Positions 29,401-37,584 of a stretch of 64,000 bases of DNA are shown piece after piece. The position numbers were made by a program, and so were the translations under genes. The notes under the pieces were generated by a model, which made no database searches, had not been told where the DNA came from, and saw nothing but the letters and a program-made list of their open reading frames with translations. The stretch is from Pelagicoccus enzymogenes (lineage in GTDB: Bacteria > Verrucomicrobiota > Verrucomicrobiia > Opitutales > Opitutaceae), in the NCBI RefSeq assembly GCF_014803405.1, contig NZ_JACYFG010000040.1, positions 310,001-374,000 on the forward strand. Reading direction: 5' to 3'. Within the stretch, counting starts at the first letter, position 1; every line of letters starts with the position of its first letter.

Positions 29401-30646
29401 CGACGCCGCCATCGCCGCTTGGACCATCAAGTCAAAGTACGACTCGATCCGCCCGATTTCCATGATCCGCTACCTCGCCTCCCTCGGCCAATCCAGCGAT
29501 CCCCAACTCCCCAACTACCACGCCTCCGGACTTCCGCTCGAGCCCGGCCTCATCGAACTGATAACCGCCGAGTCTTCCGCCGCCGGACAACGCCACGCCC
29601 ACCTGAAAGACTACATCGACGAGCTCGCCATTTACTCCTGGAGAGGCGTGCCCAACAAACCCGACGAGGACATCGCAGGGGTCGGCTGGGTACGAGCTGC
29701 CGACTGGGGTCCCTACCACTTGCGCACCTTCCCAACCCCCAATTTCGCCGGCTACGTTTCCGGACACTCTACCTTTTCACGGGCTGGAGCCGAAGTCATG
29801 GCCTTGCTGACCGGATCGCCCTTCTTTCCCGGAGGGCTCAAGGAATTCAACTTCGAGGCAGGCAAGTATTTACAAGTTGAATACGGCCCCCGAGAAGACC
29901 TCACCATCCAAGTCGCCACTTACTACGATGCCGCCGACCTAACCGGCGTAGCGCGTATCTACTGCGGCGTTCACATCGCCGCCGACGACTTCGTGGGCCG
30001 CAAGGTCGGTGCCCGAGTCGGCGCCGACGCCGTTCTCAAGACCTTAGCCCTACGCCAAGGGGCAAGCGCGCCCGCAGGCGTGCTTGACACGCGTATCCAG
30101 GCGCCCCTTACAAACCACGGCGATGCCCTTCTCGTTTCCTATCAGGCTCCAGCGCCGCTCCTCACCCGTCTCGCCAGCACGCTCGAAGAGGCGCTCGCAA
30201 GCGACGAGAAAGCAGTGTACGCCACGCCCGCCGGAGACGGGGAAATCCAGTTCGTCGTCAGGGGAGAGGCTCTTTCGCGAATTGAAATCCTGAGCCAGGT
30301 AAGCCCTAGCGAAACCGTAACGCTCGACTTCAGCATAGATACCACCGAGCCCGTGGCCCTCCTCGCTACGGGAACCTGCGAGCATGCCGCTAGCTTGACG
30401 CTACACGCCAAGGACGGAGACACCTATCAGTTCCACTCCGCCAACCAGACTTGGATCGATCACCCCAGCGCTTCGCTCGCCTCCACCTTTGCCAACCGTC
30501 GAGACCTCGCCGGCGAAGAACTTGCAAGCACGGATTCCGCCCTTCCCTTGATCCTCAGCCAAGGCAACTACCGACTCACCCTAGCCAGCGAATCAAGCGA
30601 AACGGCCCCTGCCCAGCTCCGCCTGGAATTAGTGCGCGACCAGTAG
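26411..30646 (+). CDS. FG-GAP/ASPIC-UnbV + Ig + vanadium-dependent haloperoxidase-type fusion protein, secreted
   Basis: 1411 residues with an N-terminal signal segment (about 18-38). Residues about 40-440 hold repeated FG-GAP/VCBS blades with Ca2+-binding D-x-D-x-D-G patterns (DFDGNGWLDLY, DIDNDGDNDM, DINRDGYLDV, DLDQDGWPDI, DYDLDGDLDI, DYNNDGALDL). An ASPIC/UnbV domain follows (about 450-540) and then an Ig-like domain (about 543-635). From about 640 to 1200 there is a PAP2/vanadium-haloperoxidase-like domain with phosphate/vanadate-site motifs: KYDSIRP (about 1009), SGHSTFS (about 1117) and ARIYCGVHIAADD (about 1181). A beta-rich C-terminal domain ends the protein. The vanadate-site residues appear intact, so it may oxidise halides with H2O2 or act as an acid phosphatase. 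The fusion is unusual. Confidence 0.85.
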   Translation: MNTQTSSEVLPRALPFGRLPLAFLMTLWAFCLASPALRGKFTDVTESVGIDEYERVTRLFSDFVVRGGTPIVMDFDGNGWLDLYIIRYQLDDIIYLNQDGVFTKTVNPLGLDTKNGGNVGAWADIDNDGDNDMIVGVADAKSNLLYLNNGDGTFTESAAARGLDLTATLEDHQSTAVTVGDINRDGYLDVITGSWGVDLTDETRYEHYALFLNQGASNPGHFTNVTQTAEYLFFGLGINIFSPAITDLDQDGWPDIATTVDFGDSALHWNDADGTFTNATAASGVGLANHAMGTAIGDIDNDGDLDWFVTTIANTRDINGEVNPLYINQGNRLFDNKSVAAGVAFSGWGWGTNMFDYDLDGDLDIVDVNQEDVTPEGPVNEGHMFLWRNDRDLKFTDVSQEENAYELSRGAGLVNFDYNNDGALDLFYVNQHSRPTLLKNEKTRANAWLKIKLEGTLSNPAGIGAFVTVQPNPNGQSYVREFNPTNAYLAQLSPYLHFGFPAATKLHKVTVRWPSSIVQELHDVSPSQLLTIVEDESLLAGNTIPVFSKVPQDQVATRGQPLTLSVEIEGGFRPTITWFRNGVLLAGYEGLEITLPDMQPNKAGTYHAVATNAAGSTETSSFVVGVRSDFSNRNIARRWNELVLDSARINFPDPPIVARTFFHCSAAMWDAYWAYQPEGWSHAQALFQKETPNLPADEATRAAQQAEALSHAVFTVATERYRKAFNHEAILLALRDFMTDNGYDPDDLSIEGSSPAAVGNRIGKAILSISLEDGSNEANGYADTTGYAPVNEPLIYGNSGVTLSDPNRWQPLNLARSITKNGIDLGPEVQQFLTPGWNWVTPFALEKPTDSTILIDPGPQPLFGTETEAQLISEMVEVIRASSIMDPTQEVIIDASPGGLQQNNPWLTQDGQGHALNPFTGQPYAPNPVNQGDYFRLTAEFWSDGPGIEGPPGVWNMLHNQTTDDPRFTRKLGGVGPELSPLEWDVHAYLALNGALHDAAIAAWTIKSKYDSIRPISMIRYLASLGQSSDPQLPNYHASGLPLEPGLIELITAESSAAGQRHAHLKDYIDELAIYSWRGVPNKPDEDIAGVGWVRAADWGPYHLRTFPTPNFAGYVSGHSTFSRAGAEVMALLTGSPFFPGGLKEFNFEAGKYLQVEYGPREDLTIQVATYYDAADLTGVARIYCGVHIAADDFVGRKVGARVGADAVLKTLALRQGASAPAGVLDTRIQAPLTNHGDALLVSYQAPAPLLTRLASTLEEALASDEKAVYATPAGDGEIQFVVRGEALSRIEILSQVSPSETVTLDFSIDTTEPVALLATGTCEHAASLTLHAKDGDTYQFHSANQTWIDHPSASLASTFANRRDLAGEELASTDSALPLILSQGNYRLTLASESSETAPAQLRLELVRDQ

Positions 30647-30793
30647 CGCTCTATCGCTCTAGTCGAAGGAAAAATGAACTTGCTGCACCCGTTGGATTTT
30701 TTCATCTAACCCTCACAATCAAGCACCCCAAACAGGCCGCAAAACCTGAGAAGTTGCCCTGATTGCATCGCCTCCCCCCTTCGAGGTTTACGC

Positions 30794-32434
30794 ATGAAAA
30801 AACAAGTTCTTCTCTCATTCCTTGCTGGGGCCTTGCTCGCGGGAACCATCGTCAGCATCATCTCCCTGCAAAAGGGAAACCTTGCGGAGGAGCCAAGCCC
30901 CAGCAGCTCGCCCCGCTTCGTTTCGCAGGCCGAGCTCGGCATTTGGGAACAGATCGCCGCCCAAAACGACAGCATTCTCCACGCCGCCACCCCGCCACCA
31001 CGTATCGAGCGCATGGTTGCGCCTTGGGAGCCTTCCGAGGCCATCATTCTCTCCATGCAGCTGGAAATCATGCTGAACGAGCCGGAGCTCGCCGAGCTCT
31101 ACATCGAGATCCTTAGCAAAGTGCTTCCCCACACCGACGCCATCGCCCTCTACCACCGCAGCGATCGTCCACTGGTTTCCCGCTTCGTATCCCTCGCCGA
31201 AAAGGATAGCCGGATCGGAGACCTCGTCGAAAGAATCGAGTTCGTGCCCTCGGAAATCGGTTCTCCCTGGATACGGGACTACGGTCCCCTCTTCGGCTAC
31301 GACCGCTCCGGCAAGCTCATCCTTTTCGACACAGCCTATATCGATCCGCGTATCCAATTTTCTAATATACTGAACGCCCGCACCTCTCCCGACCCCAGCG
31401 ACGTGCAACGCATCGAAGCCGGCATCTACGCAGACGTGGAAAACCTTCGCGGATCGGACATATCGCCCTCCATCCTCGCCGGACACCTCCAGGTCAACCG
31501 CTCCTTGCCGACCTTGCTGGTTCGTCCTCCGCTCCTGCTAGCAGGCGGAGATTTCCAATTGCTCGACTCGCGTACGGCTTTCGTATCCCAATCAACCTTG
31601 GAGGCAAACGGTGGTCGCACCGACTTTCTGGAATCCCTCTTTCGCAAGTACCTCGGCATCCAGAACGTGCACTACCTCGCCCCCTTCCCCGGCGAAACCA
31701 TCGAGCACCTGGACTTCGTCATGCAAATCCTCGATTCGCAAACGATCCTCGTCGCCAAGCCACCCGAATTCGAGGACCGCGAAATCACCAGCTTCAAGCT
31801 TCTCAAGCGCGAGGCCGCCCAACGCATGACTCGCAACAAGGCCTACCTGCAAAAACACTTCCCCAAAGCCAGGCTCCTGCCCGTCCCCACCCCGCCGCCA
31901 CTTTTGCCCAGCGAAGCCGATCTTCTCGAAGCCGCCTTCACCGACGCGCTTATCCTGCTCGCCGAAGAGGCGGGGATCGAAGGGGAGGAAGTTATCGTGG
32001 AAAAACGCAACGAACGCGGCCAGCTGACCCGAACCTTGCACGAAGCCATCGCCCTACGCATCCGCAAGGACCTGCCTTCGGTTCGCTCCCTCTCCCTCGC
32101 CCAAGACCAAAAGACCATTGTCTCCCACTACATGGGCGAACCCTACGAGAACCTTCGCCGCGCCACTTCCGAACCGCTCACCCACTACCGGAGCTACCTC
32201 AATTCCCTGCAAATCGTCCTGCCCAACGGCAAGGAGCTCATCCTCATTCCCCGTTACGATCCCCTGCCCGGAGACGATCCGAAGGTCTTCGAACGCATGG
32301 AAGCGGAGACTCTAGCCGCCTACCGGATCGCGCGGCCTCAAGCCCAGCTGGAATGGATCAATTGCAGCAATATCATCGACCGCATGGGGGCCGTGCACTG
32401 CATGACCCTCACCTTGCCGCAGCATCGCCCCTAG
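30794..32434 (+). CDS. Envelope agmatine deiminase / peptidylarginine deiminase-like protein
   Basis: 546 residues. An N-terminal hydrophobic stretch (about 5-25) is a signal peptide or anchor. The rest shows the guanidino-modifying fold as in agmatine deiminase and Porphyromonas PAD: PWIRDYGPLF with Asp162, LLAGGDFQLL with Asp253, ETIEHLDFVM with His305 and Asp307, and a C-terminal NCSNIIDRMGAVHCMT with the candidate nucleophile Cys536. The protein is longer than cytosolic agmatine deiminases (about 350-370), with an insert around 320-450. It would hydrolyse a guanidino group (agmatine or protein arginine) to citrulline-type product plus ammonia. The export signal makes an extracytoplasmic substrate likely. 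Confidence 0.8.
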   Translation: MKKQVLLSFLAGALLAGTIVSIISLQKGNLAEEPSPSSSPRFVSQAELGIWEQIAAQNDSILHAATPPPRIERMVAPWEPSEAIILSMQLEIMLNEPELAELYIEILSKVLPHTDAIALYHRSDRPLVSRFVSLAEKDSRIGDLVERIEFVPSEIGSPWIRDYGPLFGYDRSGKLILFDTAYIDPRIQFSNILNARTSPDPSDVQRIEAGIYADVENLRGSDISPSILAGHLQVNRSLPTLLVRPPLLLAGGDFQLLDSRTAFVSQSTLEANGGRTDFLESLFRKYLGIQNVHYLAPFPGETIEHLDFVMQILDSQTILVAKPPEFEDREITSFKLLKREAAQRMTRNKAYLQKHFPKARLLPVPTPPPLLPSEADLLEAAFTDALILLAEEAGIEGEEVIVEKRNERGQLTRTLHEAIALRIRKDLPSVRSLSLAQDQKTIVSHYMGEPYENLRRATSEPLTHYRSYLNSLQIVLPNGKELILIPRYDPLPGDDPKVFERMEAETLAAYRIARPQAQLEWINCSNIIDRMGAVHCMTLTLPQHRP

Positions 32435-32480
32435 GGAGGAGGCGAAACGACGTAACCAACTTTCAACTACAACCCAAAAA

Positions 32481-32861
32481 TCAAGTCCCCTCGCGCAACC
32501 AAGCCCGAGCGGTATCGATTTCGGAAACGTCGTAGTAGTTCACCGCAGCCTTGGTAAAGGGCTTGCACAAGGTCGCCATCGCCTTTTCCCAAGTCTTGTT
32601 CCCCACGATCGCCATGCGGAAAATGGCGTTGTAGTGATGCAGCCCGAACTTCGCGTCCTCCAGCATGCCATCCAAAGTCCAGCCTTCGAAATCCGCGCAG
32701 TCGAACAGCAGCCGCACTTGACCGAACTTCTCCACTCCCTCGTCGATGACCGGTATGAACTTTTCGCAGTCCGCTTGCGTCAGCTTTCCGCAAACCTTCA
32801 CCTCTACGATCCTGCCGTCCGCCGCGGTACGCACTTGCAGGTCATGCGTATTTGTTGCCAT
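32481..32861 (-). CDS. SpoIIAA-like (STAS-related, DUF3478-type) protein
   Basis: 126 residues, cytosolic, no signal. The beta-alpha pattern with VKVCGKLTQADCEKFIP near residues 22-38, VRLLFDCADFEGWTLDGM near 49-66 and the C-terminal TARAWL motif match the SpoIIAA-like family, which has a STAS-like fold with a lipid- or carboxylate-binding pocket. I start it at ATG 32861; the longer open frame upstream lacks coding character. Its function is not known. It is divergent from the RlmN-type gene, across 207 bases that must carry both promoters. Confidence 0.75.
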   Translation of the reverse strand: MATNTHDLQVRTAADGRIVEVKVCGKLTQADCEKFIPVIDEGVEKFGQVRLLFDCADFEGWTLDGMLEDAKFGLHHYNAIFRMAIVGNKTWEKAMATLCKPFTKAAVNYYDVSEIDTARAWLREGT

Positions 32862-33068
32862 GAGTATCCTTCGTTTAGATCCGGAAAGCCTCTCCTTCCG
32901 ATTGCTGAAACTATAACTGCAGCACCGGCGAATCGCAAATTTGCCCGCGAGAAAATAAGCTCCGCCTTCAAGCGCGAAACGACGCCTTATGGGAAACAAA
33001 CTTGCCCCCGACTCCCTCCTAGCTATTCCCAAGCACACTCGAAACCGCGACGCGAAAGAGACAACGCC

Positions 33069-34097
33069 ATGAAACACTCACTCTACGACCTACCAGAACT
33101 CACGAAGCACCTCAGCCGCAAAGGCTTGGGAGATCGCGAGCTGCGTCGTAGCAACCGACTGCTCTTCCGCGAATTCAAGCCGCTCGAAGCCATCGGCTGG
33201 GATTCCGACATTCTGGAGGAAATAAAAGGAGCCTTCGAAACCTCCTACCTGACCCTCGTCTCCCGTATCGATTCCAACATCGACGGAGCCAGCAAGCTGC
33301 TCTTCGAAACGCGAGACGGAAAGAAGATCGAGACCGTAATCCTGCGCATCGCCACCGGACGCACCAGCATCTGCGTTTCCTCCCAAGTCGGCTGCACCGA
33401 GAAGTGCCGCTTCTGCGCCACCGGCGAGCTGGGATTCTTCCGCAACCTCAAACGCGAGGAAATCCTCGACCAAGTGGTACAGGCCGGCCGCATCCTCGCC
33501 GAGGAAGGGCGCAGCCTGCGCAACATCGTCTTCATGGGCATGGGCGAACCCTTGCGCAACTACCAGAACCTGATGGGAGCCCTCGAGCTGCTCACCACCC
33601 AAAACGTCTTCAACTTCGCCCCCAAACGCATCACCGTATCCTCTTTGGGGATACCGGAACTTATACTCAAGTTCGCCCGCCGCTTCCCCCAGGTCGGATT
33701 CGCCCTCAGCCTCAACGGCTCGAACGACGCAGGCCGCAGCGCCGTAATGCCCATCAACGACCGCCACCCCATGTCCCAATTGCGGGCCATGCTGGAGGAG
33801 CTCGAGGAGATACGCGGCACCGGCGCCATGATCGAGTACATCATGTTCAAGGACCTCAACGACAGCCTAGAAGCCGCCGACGAAGTGGCCGCCTTCCTGC
33901 AGGGACTCGACGCCCACGTAAACTTGATTCCCTACAATCCGGACTACTCGCTCAACAAGTCCTACCTCCCCTCCGACACCGGAACCATCGAAGCCTTCAA
34001 GAGCCGCCTGCAAGCCGCCGGCTACAAGGTCACGCGCCGCTTCTCCCTCGGCCAAGACATCGCCGCCGCCTGCGGCCAGCTGGCCAACAAAGGGTAG
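33069..34097 (+). CDS. rlmN: RlmN-type dual-specificity 23S rRNA / tRNA adenine C2-methyltransferase
   Basis: 342 residues. The radical-SAM cluster motif is CTEKCRFC (Cys109, Cys113, Cys116), preceded by Cys102 in SICVSSQVGC and completed by Cys335 in QDIAAACGQLANK. The last two correspond to the resolving and methyl-carrying cysteines of RlmN, so the full catalytic set is present. FMGMGEPLRNY is the SAM-binding GEP motif. RlmN methylates A2503 of 23S rRNA and A37 of some tRNAs. The protein is shorter than E. coli RlmN (384) because of a short N-terminal accessory domain, so a Cfr-like relative is the alternative. I start it at ATG 33069, since upstream residues are non-coding in character. 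Confidence 0.85.
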   Translation: MKHSLYDLPELTKHLSRKGLGDRELRRSNRLLFREFKPLEAIGWDSDILEEIKGAFETSYLTLVSRIDSNIDGASKLLFETRDGKKIETVILRIATGRTSICVSSQVGCTEKCRFCATGELGFFRNLKREEILDQVVQAGRILAEEGRSLRNIVFMGMGEPLRNYQNLMGALELLTTQNVFNFAPKRITVSSLGIPELILKFARRFPQVGFALSLNGSNDAGRSAVMPINDRHPMSQLRAMLEELEEIRGTGAMIEYIMFKDLNDSLEAADEVAAFLQGLDAHVNLIPYNPDYSLNKSYLPSDTGTIEAFKSRLQAAGYKVTRRFSLGQDIAAACGQLANKG

Positions 34098-34191
34098 GCT
34101 GAAGCTCGCTCCACTAAACAGGGAGAGCGATAGGCCTCGCCTCTCCATTTGACCCGTCGACACCGAGCCTTAGCTTCAGCCCCACCCAGCT

Positions 34192-35487
34192 ATGAAGTTA
34201 CCAAACTCCCTGCTCCGCTCCCTCCTTCTCTCCTTTCCCGCAGTCCTTTCCGCTGCCTCGATCGAGCTCAGTCTCAACCAGCCCTCCGGACTCTACGACA
34301 AGGGCGAGGAAGTGGCTCTTACCATTAAAGGAGAAGGTCTTTCCTCGGCCCCGCTTCAGCTCACGATCCAAAAGAACAACCAAGAGATCCTCTCCCAAAA
34401 ACTCGCCTTCTCCGCAGATTCCGCCACCCACACCCTCTCCTACTCCTTCAATGACCCCGGCAGCCTCATTTTCGAAGTCAGCCACGGCGACGCCTCCGAC
34501 AGCATAGGCATCCTGATCGCAGCCGACACGCTTCAACCCGGCAGCCCGCGCCCCGCAGACTTCGACGCCTACTGGAGCAAGCAAAAGGCGAAAGCGCAAA
34601 AGCTCCGCCTCAAAGTCACCCAATCTCCCATCGAGCTCGACGCTAGCGAATCCGGCTACGAAGCCTTCAACGTGGAGGTAAATAGCCCTGGACCACGCCC
34701 GCTCCGAGCCATTCTCGCCAAACCCGCCGCAGCCGCCCCCGGCTCCCTTCCCATCGTCATCCAATACCGGGCCGCCGGCGTAAAAGGCGAATGGTGCCGC
34801 GCCAAAACCCACGAAGCCCTCGCTCTCGCGAAACGCGGGAACGGCGCTCTCGCTCTCGACACCAACGCCCACGGCATGCTCAACCACGAGGACGAAGCCT
34901 ACTACGAGGAACTGGAAAACGGGCCTCTCAAGAACTACTGGGAACAGGGCAATACCGACCGCGACTTCTTCTACTTTCGCTTCATGTACCTGCGAATGCT
35001 ACGCAGCATCGAGTACATGACCCGGCTGCCCGAGTGGGACGGAAAACGCATTCTCGTCATCGGCGAGAGCCAAGGCGGAGGCCAAGCCCTCGCAGCAGTC
35101 GGACTCGATCCACGCGTGAGCGCCGCAGTCGTTACCGTACCGGCCATGTGCGATTGGGGCGGACCGCTCGCAGGACGCAAAGGCGGATGGCCCCAACCCA
35201 TCGACTGGAACCGGGACAAGCCAGCCGTCATCGAAACCGCTCCCTACTTCGACGCCGCCCACTTGCTCAAAGGCTCGCAGGCGACCCTCGTCGCGGAAAT
35301 CGGCCACATCGACCAAACCTGCCCGTCCACTTCCATCTACGCCGCTCTCAACCAAGCGGATGGAAAGGTGATCGCTTACCCCGTCACCTACCGCACGCAC
35401 GGCTGGCCCGCAGGCGACGATCGCGCTCACTGGGACGCGACCACCCACGCCGCCAAGAACGCCTTCATAGACGACTACCTCAAGTAG
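34192..35487 (+). CDS. Secreted acetylxylan esterase-like (CE7/AXE1) alpha/beta hydrolase
   Basis: 431 residues. A signal peptide (about 1-22, ending near LSAAS) is followed by a beta-sandwich domain (about 22-110, with LYDKGEEVALTIKGEG) and then an AXE1 domain. The nucleophile is Ser293 in VIGESQGGGQALA, the acid lies in EIGHIDQTCP and the histidine in YRTHGWPAGDD. The insert WCRAKTHEALALAKRGN precedes the catalytic core. CE7 enzymes remove acetyl groups from xylan oligosaccharides and cephalosporins. With export and the nearby GH5 gene, hemicellulose deacetylation is likely. The N-terminal extra domain makes it longer than cytosolic CE7 enzymes (about 320). Confidence 0.9.
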   Translation: MKLPNSLLRSLLLSFPAVLSAASIELSLNQPSGLYDKGEEVALTIKGEGLSSAPLQLTIQKNNQEILSQKLAFSADSATHTLSYSFNDPGSLIFEVSHGDASDSIGILIAADTLQPGSPRPADFDAYWSKQKAKAQKLRLKVTQSPIELDASESGYEAFNVEVNSPGPRPLRAILAKPAAAAPGSLPIVIQYRAAGVKGEWCRAKTHEALALAKRGNGALALDTNAHGMLNHEDEAYYEELENGPLKNYWEQGNTDRDFFYFRFMYLRMLRSIEYMTRLPEWDGKRILVIGESQGGGQALAAVGLDPRVSAAVVTVPAMCDWGGPLAGRKGGWPQPIDWNRDKPAVIETAPYFDAAHLLKGSQATLVAEIGHIDQTCPSTSIYAALNQADGKVIAYPVTYRTHGWPAGDDRAHWDATTHAAKNAFIDDYLK

Positions 35488-35538
35488 CAAAAAGCGGCGA
35501 TGCACTCGCCAGCGTTTCGTTAGCGCCGCGGCCCACGC

Positions 35539-35709
35539 TTAGCGGTGCAAGGCCATGCGCCGCTCCCGAGCCGTTCGGTTGAGAGCGCGCTTGATCAGCT
35601 CAGCTCGTCTCTTCTGAGACTCGGTCAGCTGCGGGCGCTCCGCTTGCTTTTCTTCTTCCGGTTGCTTGGTTTCGAATTCTCTGCGGGTGCTGTAAGTTTG
35701 GTAATTCAT
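35539..35709 (-). CDS. Candidate 56-residue charged protein
   Basis: ATG-to-TAA frame on the minus strand. It encodes a very hydrophilic, helix-prone product with MNYQTYSTRREFETKQPEEE at its start and RRAELIKRALNRTARERR near its end. The alternation of acidic and basic residues and a plausible third-position G/C bias look like coding sequence. No Shine-Dalgarno sequence is clear and no family is recognised. Its position downstream of the hairpins at 35811-35854 (in the minus direction) would put them in its leader. Confidence 0.45.
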   Translation of the reverse strand: MNYQTYSTRREFETKQPEEEKQAERPQLTESQKRRAELIKRALNRTARERRMALHR

Positions 35710-35810
35710 GACGGTGACAGGTGGTTATTGGAGGAAACGTCCTCGGAGGACGGGTACAGGTAGCCGAACGCTCGCTTATCGATTCGAGCCGATCGCATTG
35801 CTTTGGCAAA

Positions 35811-35854
35811 GCGCCTCGAGAGGCGCAAAAACCGGAATTCCATGGGAATCCCGG
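35811..35854. repeat. Tandem hairpins in the spacer
   Basis: The first is the palindrome GCGCCTC-GA-GAGGCGC (35811-35826), flanked by A runs. The second is an imperfect inverted repeat with ATTCC/GGAAT arms inside CCGG ends (35831-35854). They could be a structured leader, a terminator pair or part of a small RNA. Confidence 0.4.
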
Positions 35855-36054
35855 TCGTTTCGGATCGAGCCCGCCTCCAGATGCACTCTAATTGCCGAGA
35901 TGGAGACGCCAGCTTCTGATCGCTTGTGACACTAAAGTAGTCAGCTTGCCCGAAAGATAAAGGGCTCAAGTAAAGTTTCCGTTAGAAAACTAGTCCCCTT
36001 AATGCATCACCCTAGGAACGGCCATTCCGCCGCGCCGCGGCTAGCGAGGCGACC

Positions 36055-37584
36055 TCAACGAACCTGCACTTCCTGGAAAAACGCGGCCCGATCTGTCGAC
36101 TCGTTAACGGATTCGATCTCGTAAACGCCGGGCTCCAACCAACCGACGATCCTTCCTTCTTCCCTTTCCTGCAAAGGCAGCGATGCCTCGACAAAGGCCA
36201 TGACTCCCGACCCACCGGAAACGCTCAAGGCATACCGTGACAGCTCAGTGGCTTCCTGAAAATTCGTTCCCAATGCTCGAATCTCCACCTTCAAAGGACC
36301 TCCACCTGACACTTCGTAATCCACCGTCAAGCGGTCCGTCCCTTCGATCGACTTGGCCTTGACCCGCAATTCGCTCGGAACACCCGTCATATCCACGTAG
36401 CCTTGCAGGCTCCCTCGCTGGCTGTCTCCGCCACGAAAACTGGACCAACCGAGCGAAGCCAGCTTGTCTCCGCCTTCCACTGCGTACAAACGTCCGTCGT
36501 TGTTTCCAACGTAAAGCGTTCCGTCCGGAGCGAGCAGCGGCGAGGAATCCACGAAGCTTCCAAAGTCGGTTCGCCAAAGCGCAAGCCCGTCAGCGGAAAG
36601 CGCCAATACGCTGCCCGCCGTTTCTCCGTTCAGCACACCGGCATAAATGCGTCCCATGCCGTCGACGCAAGGAGTGGAATAATAGTTCGCCCCCACAAAG
36701 GTCTTCCAATTGAGAACGCCGTCCCAAGAAAGCGAATACAAATAGCCGTCTCTTCCAACGACCACACAAGAGCGGCCCATCCCCTCCACTGCCGAACCTT
36801 CCAAAATACCCTCCGTTTCGTACTTCCAACGCAATTCGCCATTCGCGGCGTCGAGCGCGTACAAGAAATAGTTCTGGCAGCCGAACACGACATGCCCTTC
36901 GGAGGTAAGCATCGGACTGCTGGTAACCCCAAACTCTCGACCCAAGGAACCTATTTCGAAGGGAACCTCCCAGGTCCAGCGCTCTACGCCCGCCGACGAT
37001 ACGCTGGTAACCAGCCCCGAACTCGACCCCACGTAGACGTTGCCCGCCGCATCGATCGCTGGCGAGGAATCCAATTCACCGCCAACCTCGAACTCCCACT
37101 TAAGACTACCGTCCGGCCGCAAGGCATACAGGTAGCCATCGCTGCTTCCAAAATAAACGGTACCATCCAAGGCCACCGCAGGAGATGCGTAGATCAGACT
37201 GTCAGTATCGAAGCTCCACAACAACGCCCCCGACGCCGCATTCAAAGCCAGCAAACGGTCGCCCCAATTCCCAACATAGAGGGCCGATTCGTCCCGGCTC
37301 AGGGCTGGACTGGAATCCACCCAATCTCCCGTGTCATATCTCCAACGTAAATCCCCGTCACCACTAAGCGAATACACGAAGCCGTCTACGGAACCAAAAT
37401 ACAAATTCCCTTGGGAATCCAAAGTCGGCGAGCTCGCAACGGAATCCCCCGTTTCGTAGCTCCAGAGGACCTTGCCGAATTCCACCTCGCCCACCGCCAA
37501 AGCAGCAGCGCTCCCAACCAGCAAGGAAGCCAGCGACGCTCGCGCCCTCCTTGCCATTCGCTTGCCTAGGCTCACTTCAACCAT
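36055..37584 (-). CDS. PQQ-type beta-propeller repeat protein, exported
   Basis: 509 residues. A signal peptide (about 10-32) leads into a beta-propeller of repeated blades, each with a variant of VYFGSSDGYLYAL (for example LYFGSVDGFVYSL, LYVGNWGDRLLAL, VYFGSSDGYLYAL, LYVGNNDGRLYAV) and a DSSP/ASSP turn. This is the PQQ/BamB-like repeat family; such propellers often serve as protein scaffolds rather than enzymes. From about 395 there is a separate beta-rich domain (LRVKAKSIEGTDRLTVDYEV...). The start overlaps the end of the beta-barrel gene upstream by 13 bases, so they are coupled. I see no catalytic motif. ATG 37557 is an alternative start. Confidence 0.8.
   Translation of the reverse strand: MVEVSLGKRMARRARASLASLLVGSAAALAVGEVEFGKVLWSYETGDSVASSPTLDSQGNLYFGSVDGFVYSLSGDGDLRWRYDTGDWVDSSPALSRDESALYVGNWGDRLLALNAASGALLWSFDTDSLIYASPAVALDGTVYFGSSDGYLYALRPDGSLKWEFEVGGELDSSPAIDAAGNVYVGSSSGLVTSVSSAGVERWTWEVPFEIGSLGREFGVTSSPMLTSEGHVVFGCQNYFLYALDAANGELRWKYETEGILEGSAVEGMGRSCVVVGRDGYLYSLSWDGVLNWKTFVGANYYSTPCVDGMGRIYAGVLNGETAGSVLALSADGLALWRTDFGSFVDSSPLLAPDGTLYVGNNDGRLYAVEGGDKLASLGWSSFRGGDSQRGSLQGYVDMTGVPSELRVKAKSIEGTDRLTVDYEVSGGGPLKVEIRALGTNFQEATELSRYALSVSGGSGVMAFVEASLPLQEREEGRIVGWLEPGVYEIESVNESTDRAAFFQEVQVR

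Larger units (their letters stand above)
35488..36054. other. Spacer of 567 bases with a small candidate gene and hairpins
   Basis: Contains a 56-codon candidate gene on the minus strand (35539-35709) and two strong hairpins at 35811-35854. The rest (35860-36054) shows no supported gene. Confidence 0.5.

Noticed and set aside
32862-33077. N-terminal extension of the SpoIIAA-like protein
   Set aside because: The extension overlaps the divergent rlmN promoter region and start and has no conserved motif; ATG 32861 fits the family length.
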